From: Arenibacter sp040216555
GTDB lineage: Bacteria; Bacteroidota; Bacteroidia; Flavobacteriales; Flavobacteriaceae
Assembly: GCA_040216555.1 (NCBI GenBank)
Contig: JAVJOW010000021.1
Location: 1 to 64,000, forward strand
Direction of reading: 5' to 3'
Length of the DNA stretch: 64,000 nucleotides
This document shows, in pieces, positions 58,719-64,000 of the stretch (position 1 is its first letter; the number at the start of each line of letters is the position of its first letter). The translations under genes were made by a program, and so were the position numbers. The notes below the pieces were generated by a model. It ran no database searches, was not told the origin of the DNA, and worked only from the letters and a program-made list of their open reading frames with translations.

Positions 58719-61481
58719 TTAATTATAATAACGTCTTCCGTCTCCACTATTTGGCTTTTTGCCTCCAAACTGATCAAACTTATAGGTAAAACTTGCCATA
58801 AAATATTGTTGTAGTACGGTACCTTGAAAATCCTGAATAAAATCTTCCCCGGTAGTCCTTCGGGTATTAATGTTCTGATCTAACAAATCATAGGCCAATA
58901 CCTTCAAAGTTCCTTTATCTTCCATCATTTGAAGCCCAAGGCTCATATTCCAAAAAAGAGCATCCTTTCTAAATCCTGGACCCACATTGCCATTATAACT
59001 ATATTTCAGATCATTGCCCCATATTAAGTTTTTGGGCCAATAGGTGGTAACCCTTAGGCTGGCATTCTGGGAGGTAAATTTAATGTCATCTACACTTTCC
59101 AAATTATAGGTGGTATTGTTAAAGCCTATACCATATCCAGGTTCAATCTCTAACTGTTCCCTATAATTATAGGTAGTGGAAATATAGGGGGTAACGTCAA
59201 AACTTTTTGCCTTTAATTCCACGCCGTTGGTGAAACTTACCTGCCTTCCATAACTCAATCTTGGCCTAACATTGAATTTAAGGGTATAGAGACTGTCTTT
59301 CTTTATTTGCTTGGAATACCCTATACCCCCGTATCCACTATAATTGCCATCCACATTGGTATAACGGGTAGTTCTTAAAAAATTATCGTCCGTTGTGGAG
59401 ATGGCGGACACCCTATCCTTCTGGATATCAAATCCGGTATAAAGAAAAACTCCGGTTCTATCCTTCCAGTTATAATTGTTGTAATTAAAATCTACGCCGT
59501 GGTTAACACTGGGCAACAAATTGGGGTTCCCTATTACTACGTTCAACGGGTCATTGATATTGGGAACAGGTTGCAATTGATTTACCGATGGCACATTGAG
59601 CCTGGAATTATACCTTAAATACAAGCGCTTGTTCTTGCCTATATTATACCTAATATTAGTTCTAAACAATAAATTTTTATAGGAATTGGAAAAAGAGGTG
59701 TTCTGTAGAAAATCCTGATTCTTAAGATCTGTCATTACATAGGACGCATTGGCCCTAATATTCAATTTTTCACCATTGCTTCGTATTCCAAAAGAAGGGG
59801 ACTGTTGAATATTTCCGAAGGTAAAATCTGAACTTAAAGCCGTATTAAAATCGGTATAGCCATTAGTAGCAGCGTCAAAATCCATTACCTGCTTGGCATT
59901 GTCCCTTTGGTCATTTTTATATTCATAACCAAAATCCAAAAACAACTTACTGGTCAATGGCTGCCTATAATCCACCTCCAATTCATAGGAATTTGTTTGA
60001 TTATCGATTTCCGACAGCTGATCCAGGTTTTCTACACTTGGGTCATCCCCATATATCTCCCGAAAGGAGTTTAGGTTGGAGGTGTTCACATTTTCAGAAT
60101 TATTATTGGAGAAATTAATGCTTATCATTTTACCAATAGTATCAAGCTTTTTCATAATTCCAAGACGATTGGAAAAATTTCTTTGATGTCCATCACTGAC
60201 AGTTATCCTATCATTTCTGTTGATCAAATCTCCATTTTCATCTGTGGAAGTCCTGTTATTACTATTGACCGAATTTGTCCTGTTGATACTCATAGAAGGC
60301 TGAACCGTAACCCGAAGAGTTTCATCTACATCATAGTCTATATTTGCCGCCCCTCGGTTAGAATTGGTAGAGCCCTCGAAATTGGATACGTTGTCTGTAA
60401 AATATCTACTGTCGGGCAAAATGTTTTCCCTACTTGTCCTTTGGTCGTTAAAGGAATCGCTATATCCAAAAAAGTAGTTGGCATCGATCTTATATTCCCC
60501 TTTTTCAGAATTGGCATAACTGGTCCCAAGATTGGATGAAGTTGTTATTCCATTACCGAAATTATTGATCAGACCTGATTCCCTGGCTCCGGAATAACCT
60601 CCATTGGTATTCCCTACCATATCGTAAATCTCATCAAAAGAAAACCCAGAATTGTTTATATTATTTGAGCTGGCAATAACGCTTACCCTCTTTTTATCAT
60701 TAAAATAATTGAGAAGTCCGTTTAATTGGTATCTTTCATCGGTACCATAACCTGCCGCCATTCTCCCCAAATAGCCCTTATTCTTATCTTCCTTTATGGT
60801 CAAATTAATCGTTTTGTTTTCTCCATCACCAGCTTCCCCGGTAAACTCTTCAGTTTTGGTTTTGGTATCGGTAATTTGAATCTTGCTTATTATATCCTTG
60901 GGCAAACTTTTGGTAGCTACTTTGGGGTCGTTACTAAAGAATACCTGTCCGTTTACCAGGACCTGATTTACCTCCTTACCGTTTACGGTTATCTTACCAT
61001 CACTATCTACCTCTACCCCTGGTAGCTTTTTCAAAACATCCTCTACAGTCGCATCGGGCTTTGTCTTAAAGGAATCGGCATTAAATTCCAAGGTGTCCTT
61101 TTTTATGGTGATGGGCACCCTATCGCCTACAACGAGAACAGCATCCAATTCCTGCGCTTGTTCCTCCAATTGCACATTTCCTAAATCTACTTTGGCCTTT
61201 AGTTTAACTTTTATGTAATGTGGCTTATACCCATTATAGGAAAAAAAAACATTCACCTCCTCGAGATTGGTATCCCCTTCCAATTCAAACACTCCTTTTT
61301 GATCGGATACGGTGTAGGAAACCAAGGTACTATCCTTTAAAGATTCTGCATAAATAGTGGAGGCTTCCAATGGTGCCTTGGTAATGGCATCGACAACCTT
61401 CCCGCTCAGCACAAAATCTTGGGAAAAAGAAAGGTTAAAAAATAAAATTGAAAATAGGATAGAAAAGTGAAATTTCTTCAT
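58719..61481 (-). CDS. Outer-membrane beta-barrel family protein with TonB-type plug
   Basis: The product of 920 residues has a signal peptide (1-20, LSFSQ). A carboxypeptidase-regulatory-like domain (about 22-105) starts FVLSGKVVDAITKAPLEAS. The plug (about 118-230) has TVEDVLKKLPGVEVDSDGKI and NGKEVNQVLVNGQVFF. The barrel ends in FMASFTYKFDQFGG. The plan is of the outer-membrane beta-barrel family 3 (PF14905) that is common in Bacteroidota. The substrate is unknown and no SusD-like partner lies beside it, so it is probably not a SusC. Confidence 0.93.
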   Translation of the reverse strand: MKKFHFSILFSILFFNLSFSQDFVLSGKVVDAITKAPLEASTIYAESLKDSTLVSYTVSDQKGVFELEGDTNLEEVNVFFSYNGYKPHYIKVKLKAKVDLGNVQLEEQAQELDAVLVVGDRVPITIKKDTLEFNADSFKTKPDATVEDVLKKLPGVEVDSDGKITVNGKEVNQVLVNGQVFFSNDPKVATKSLPKDIISKIQITDTKTKTEEFTGEAGDGENKTINLTIKEDKNKGYLGRMAAGYGTDERYQLNGLLNYFNDKKRVSVIASSNNINNSGFSFDEIYDMVGNTNGGYSGARESGLINNFGNGITTSSNLGTSYANSEKGEYKIDANYFFGYSDSFNDQRTSRENILPDSRYFTDNVSNFEGSTNSNRGAANIDYDVDETLRVTVQPSMSINRTNSVNSNNRTSTDENGDLINRNDRITVSDGHQRNFSNRLGIMKKLDTIGKMISINFSNNNSENVNTSNLNSFREIYGDDPSVENLDQLSEIDNQTNSYELEVDYRQPLTSKLFLDFGYEYKNDQRDNAKQVMDFDAATNGYTDFNTALSSDFTFGNIQQSPSFGIRSNGEKLNIRANASYVMTDLKNQDFLQNTSFSNSYKNLLFRTNIRYNIGKNKRLYLRYNSRLNVPSVNQLQPVPNINDPLNVVIGNPNLLPSVNHGVDFNYNNYNWKDRTGVFLYTGFDIQKDRVSAISTTDDNFLRTTRYTNVDGNYSGYGGIGYSKQIKKDSLYTLKFNVRPRLSYGRQVSFTNGVELKAKSFDVTPYISTTYNYREQLEIEPGYGIGFNNTTYNLESVDDIKFTSQNASLRVTTYWPKNLIWGNDLKYSYNGNVGPGFRKDALFWNMSLGLQMMEDKGTLKVLAYDLLDQNINTRRTTGEDFIQDFQGTVLQQYFMASFTYKFDQFGGKKPNSGDGRRYYN

Positions 61482-61614
61482 CTGGTAAAACTGTCTTTGG
61501 ATTCTTGATAGTTTGGTAAGCCACCAAAAATAACCCTTGACCCACTACGACCCAAATGGTTAACAGAACTTTAAGACCTAGAATTTAGAAATACCCCATT
61601 AACAATACAGATTC

Positions 61615-62919
61615 CTATTTCTTTCTCATAAATACCGTAACCGGTACCCCGGTAAAATCGAAATTTTCCCTTAATTTATTCTCCAAAAAGCGCTTATAAG
61701 GCTCCCTCACATATTGTGGAAGGTTGCAGAAAAAAGCAAACTGTGGATAAGGGGTTGGCAATTGGGTGCAGAATTTTATCTTCACATACTTATCCTTATA
61801 GGCCGGCGGTGGATAGTTTTCTATAATGGGCAACATAATATCGTTCAGTTTTCTGGTCACCACCTTTTTTTGCCTATTTTCATACACTTGAACAGCAGTT
61901 TCAATTGCCTTATAGATACGCTGTTTTGTATGCACGGAGATAAAAAGAATGGGCACATCGGTAAAAGGGGATATGGCCTCCTTAATTTTCTGGGTGTATT
62001 GCTTAATGGTATTGGTTTCTTTATCCTCAACCAAATCCCATTTGTTCACCAAGATCACTATTCCTTTATTGTTTCGCTGTGCCAACCAGAAGATATTTTC
62101 TACCTGCCCGTCAAAACCACGGGTAGCATCCAACATAAGTATACAGACATCTGAGTGTTCAATAGCCCTTACGGACCGCATTACGGAATAGAACTCCAGG
62201 TCTTCCCTTACCTTGGCCTTACGACGGATACCTGCGGTATCCACCAAATTAAATTCGAAGCCAAATCTATTGTATTTAGTATCTATACTATCTCTAGTAG
62301 TACCGGCAATATCGGTAACTATATATCTTTCTTCCCCTATAAGGGCATTGATAAAAGACGATTTTCCGGCATTAGGTCTTCCAACCACAGCAAAACGGGG
62401 CAAGTCGTCCTTCTCCTTTTCCTTTTCCGGTAATATCTTTACCAAATCGTCCAATAAGTCGCCCGTACCACTACCGTTTATACTGGCAATGGTATAATAT
62501 TCGCCTAGGCCCAAGGAATAAAACTCCACGGCATCTTCAGCTCTTTTACCATTGTCCACTTTGTTCACCACCAAGAAAACGGGCTTATTTACACGTCTCA
62601 ACAAATTGGCAACGTCCTCATCCATTCCTGTAACCCCGGCTTCCACGTCTACCATAAAGATGATGGCATCGGCTTCATCGATGGCCAATTCTACCTGCTT
62701 ATCTATTTCTTTTTCAAATACGTCATCGCTCCCTAACACATATCCTCCAGTATCGATCAGAGAAAACTCCACACCGTTCCAATCACTTTTTCCGTAATGA
62801 CGATCTCGCGTAACCCCGCTCACAGCATCAACAATGGCCTCTCTTCTTTGAATTAATCGATTGAAAAAGGTTGATTTGCCTACGTTAGGTCTTCCTACAA
62901 TGGCTACTATAGCACTCAT
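61615..62919 (-). CDS. der: GTPase Der (EngA), ribosome assembly
   Basis: From the ATG at 62919 the product has 434 residues. Two tandem GTPase domains are visible: GRPNVGKST (first P-loop), NKVD; GRPNAGKSSFINALIG (second P-loop), DIAGTTRDS, NKWDLV. A KH-like C-terminal domain ends in FDFTGVPVTVFMRKK. Der is essential for 50S ribosome maturation. A start 18 nt upstream (TTG) is in frame but overlaps the promoter region. The plus-strand neighbour begins 80 nt away, divergently. Confidence 0.97.
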   Translation of the reverse strand: MSAIVAIVGRPNVGKSTFFNRLIQRREAIVDAVSGVTRDRHYGKSDWNGVEFSLIDTGGYVLGSDDVFEKEIDKQVELAIDEADAIIFMVDVEAGVTGMDEDVANLLRRVNKPVFLVVNKVDNGKRAEDAVEFYSLGLGEYYTIASINGSGTGDLLDDLVKILPEKEKEKDDLPRFAVVGRPNAGKSSFINALIGEERYIVTDIAGTTRDSIDTKYNRFGFEFNLVDTAGIRRKAKVREDLEFYSVMRSVRAIEHSDVCILMLDATRGFDGQVENIFWLAQRNNKGIVILVNKWDLVEDKETNTIKQYTQKIKEAISPFTDVPILFISVHTKQRIYKAIETAVQVYENRQKKVVTRKLNDIMLPIIENYPPPAYKDKYVKIKFCTQLPTPYPQFAFFCNLPQYVREPYKRFLENKLRENFDFTGVPVTVFMRKK

Positions 62920-62934
62920 ACTTTTAATTTGATG

Positions 62935-62942
62935 CAAAAGTA
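62935..62942 (-). promoter_or_regulatory. -7 element of the der promoter
   Basis: TACTTTTG matches TAnnTTTG on the minus strand, 15 nt before ATG 62919. No TTG lies at 17-23 nt further upstream, so only half of the promoter is supported. Confidence 0.4.
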
Positions 62943-62998
62943 CTATTTATATCCGAAGAAAAAACAGTATCTTTTATCCTAATTATCAGCCAAATAGT

Positions 62999-63502
62999 TT
63001 GAAAGCCTTACCCAACGAAATTGTATTAAGACCTAGGTTCCAGCTTAACCTAAAGGGTCCTGCCCAACCCATTCTACGATTGTTTCAAGAAGTGGACAAA
63101 CCTCCTTTTAAGGTTAATATATCCGATCATCATGTTTTTATAAAATTCAATAGGGCGGAAACCCATTTTTGGTCGCCTCAGTTACAAATAGAGATAGTGG
63201 ACCAGGAGGACGGCAACAGCATCATTTATGGATTGTTTGGTCCCAACCCCACTTTATGGACCTTTTTTATGTTTGTCCATTTTGGCGTAGCCTCCCTTTT
63301 TATCATTTTTGGGGTTTGGGCCTATTCCAACAAGGCCCTGGGCAAAGAAATAGGCCTTCAAATAGGATTAATGGCCTTAATGGTTGTAACCTGGATTGTT
63401 CTTTATGTATTTGGTAGGATAGGAAGAAGGAAGGGAAAGCCCCAAATGCATCAGTTGCATGAGTTTATGTTGAAGCATGTCCGGGTTGATAGCGATCTGT
63501 AG
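62999..63502 (+). CDS. Two-helix membrane protein adjacent to der
   Basis: The product of 167 residues uses a TTG start: no ATG lies in frame upstream, and KALPNEIVLRPRFQLNL is the natural N-terminus. The N-terminal domain (about 1-85) is beta-rich and soluble. Two transmembrane helices follow (WTFFMFVHFGVASLFIIFGVW and IGLQIGLMALMVVTWIVLYVFG). A basic C-terminal tail (GRIGRRKGKPQMHQLHEFMLKHV) should be cytoplasmic. I do not recognise a named family. It is divergent from der. Confidence 0.7.
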   Translation: MKALPNEIVLRPRFQLNLKGPAQPILRLFQEVDKPPFKVNISDHHVFIKFNRAETHFWSPQLQIEIVDQEDGNSIIYGLFGPNPTLWTFFMFVHFGVASLFIIFGVWAYSNKALGKEIGLQIGLMALMVVTWIVLYVFGRIGRRKGKPQMHQLHEFMLKHVRVDSDL

Positions 63503-63529
63503 GATAGGCATTGGGGACAAGACTAATTG

Positions 63530-63557
63530 CTAGATGCTAGATTCTAGATGCTAGAAA
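63530..63557. repeat. Heptanucleotide tandem repeat, four units
   Basis: Four consecutive units CTAGATG, CTAGATT, CTAGATG and CTAGAAA stand in the intergenic space after the two-helix membrane protein. Confidence 0.85.
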
Positions 63558-63633
63558 TAAAAAAATTCATTGCGTATTATTTAAGTCTCGATTTACCTGA
63601 TTGCCGCCAAAAACCTAATGACGTAAAGAAAGG

Positions 63634-63803
63634 CTCCTTCCCCTGCAAGGGGAAGGTGGATTCTCCGGCAAATGACGGAGAAGACGGAAGGGGTACCTGC
63701 TAATGGCTCTGGAATAAGGTCCCCTCCCTAACCCTCCCCCTAAGGGAGGGAACTTGTTGTGAGTTATTAAAAATGTTCGTTGCAGGGATTTTCGTTGATA
63801 ATC
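63634..63803. repeat. Intergenic repeat, copy 1 (170 bp)
   Basis: The unit begins CTCCTTCCCC and ends TTCGTTGATAATC. It contains two inverted repeats (CTTCCCC/GGGGAAG near the start, TCCCT/AGGGA in the middle). It matches copy 2 at high identity except for a 31-base segment present only here, which is bounded by a short AATG repeat. Confidence 0.85.
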
Positions 63804-63860
63804 AATTAGCCCCCAAAGCCCATCTATCAGAAGGTAAGTTCACTACAGCTTCAAAAAAAG

Positions 63861-63999
63861 CTCCTTCCCCTACCAGGGGAAGGTGGATTCTCCGGCAAAT
63901 GGCTCTGGAATATAGTTCCCTCCCTAACCCTCCCCCTAAGGGAGGGAACTTGTTGTGAGTTATTAAAAATGTTCGTTGCAGGGATTTTCGTTGATAATC
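63861..63999. repeat. Intergenic repeat, copy 2 (139 bp)
   Basis: This is the same unit as copy 1 in the same orientation, 57 nt downstream. It lacks the 31-base segment, which accounts exactly for the length difference (170 minus 31). A plus-strand frame of 61 codons between the copies (63773-63958) is not a gene. The repeat continues to within one base of the window edge, so further copies may follow. Confidence 0.85.
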
Positions 64000-64000
64000 G

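Noticed and set aside
61549..61570. GTTAACC on the minus strand upstream of the outer-membrane barrel gene
   Set aside because: No YATWAAA block follows at 15-16 nt (the sequence there is GGTCAAGGG), so it does not belong to the motif family.
63773..63958. Plus-strand frame of 61 codons across the repeats
   Set aside because: It runs through repeat DNA and its reading is set by the repeat unit, not by a protein.
1..64000. tRNA, rRNA, CRISPR arrays, prophage or insertion sequences
   Set aside because: No cloverleaf, rRNA signature, regularly spaced repeat array, integrase or transposase was found on either strand by reading; a dedicated search could still find a degenerate case.

Overview
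The window comes from a Bacteroidota chromosome, most likely a marine member of the Flavobacteriaceae (Maribacter/Zobellia/Arenibacter-like). The evidence is the moderately AT-rich coding DNA, a SusC/SusD pair, many short lipoproteins with LxxC boxes followed by Asp/Glu-rich linkers, family-typical proteins (GSCFA, DUF4230, DUF5522, DUF4136, DUF5117 metalloprotease, GLPGLI-era style secreted proteins), almost no Shine-Dalgarno sites, and promoters of the Bacteroidota TTG-N17-23-TAnnTTTG type. I saw no rRNA or tRNA gene, CRISPR array, prophage or insertion sequence.

Layout. 1-350: the start of a minus-strand transcript leaving the window. 350-7310: an outer-membrane porin and an orphan SusC/SusD uptake pair, all on the minus strand. 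7830-10920: RNase HII and a large propeller lipoprotein. 11230-26550: an accessory block of secreted proteins: an OmpA-like protein, an AraC regulator, several lipoproteins, a CHAT-domain TPR protein that converges on an ECF sigma factor/TPR membrane-protein pair, then Kelch, lipocalin-like, collagen-like and leucine-rich-repeat lipoproteins. 26590-29400: lipB, a Pmp3-type peptide and lysS. 29950-38900: an operon-like run with planctomycete-type cytochrome c (PSCyt1/PSCyt2/PSD1), a DUF1501 protein, a small ORF, a DUF2231-cytochrome-LRR fusion, a PKD lipoprotein and a DASS anion transporter. 39240-43160: a metzincin-like protease and small secreted proteins, including a tandem pair of about 60 residues. 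43230-46620: a minus-strand operon of hemL, a LysM/glucosaminidase, an ACC-deaminase-like enzyme and a small HExxH membrane protein. 46800-50900: DUF5522 mini-protein, DUF4136 lipoprotein, an extended phenylalanine hydroxylase and a CE15-like esterase. 50930-63500: core genes (DUF4230, GSCFA, alaS, M23 peptidase, MerR, LemA, two TPM proteins, an outer-membrane beta-barrel protein, der and a membrane protein). 63530-64000: heptanucleotide repeats and two copies of a dispersed-type intergenic repeat.

Most notable observation: a shared promoter-like motif, GTTAACCTT-N13-(C/T)AT(A/T)AAA, lies in front of the ECF sigma gene itself, the divergent Kelch lipoprotein, the LRR lipoprotein, the second collagen-like lipoprotein and a small secreted protein 6 kb away. 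The 13-base spacing is the same in all five, and the four plus-strand copies sit 22-25 bases before the start codon. Two looser copies precede another lipoprotein pair and the OmpA-like gene. This suggests that the ECF sigma factor, with its TPR membrane partner and the CHAT protease-like protein, controls a regulon of surface lipoproteins and its own gene. I am not aware of a description of this system. The motif is seen directly; the regulatory link is inference.
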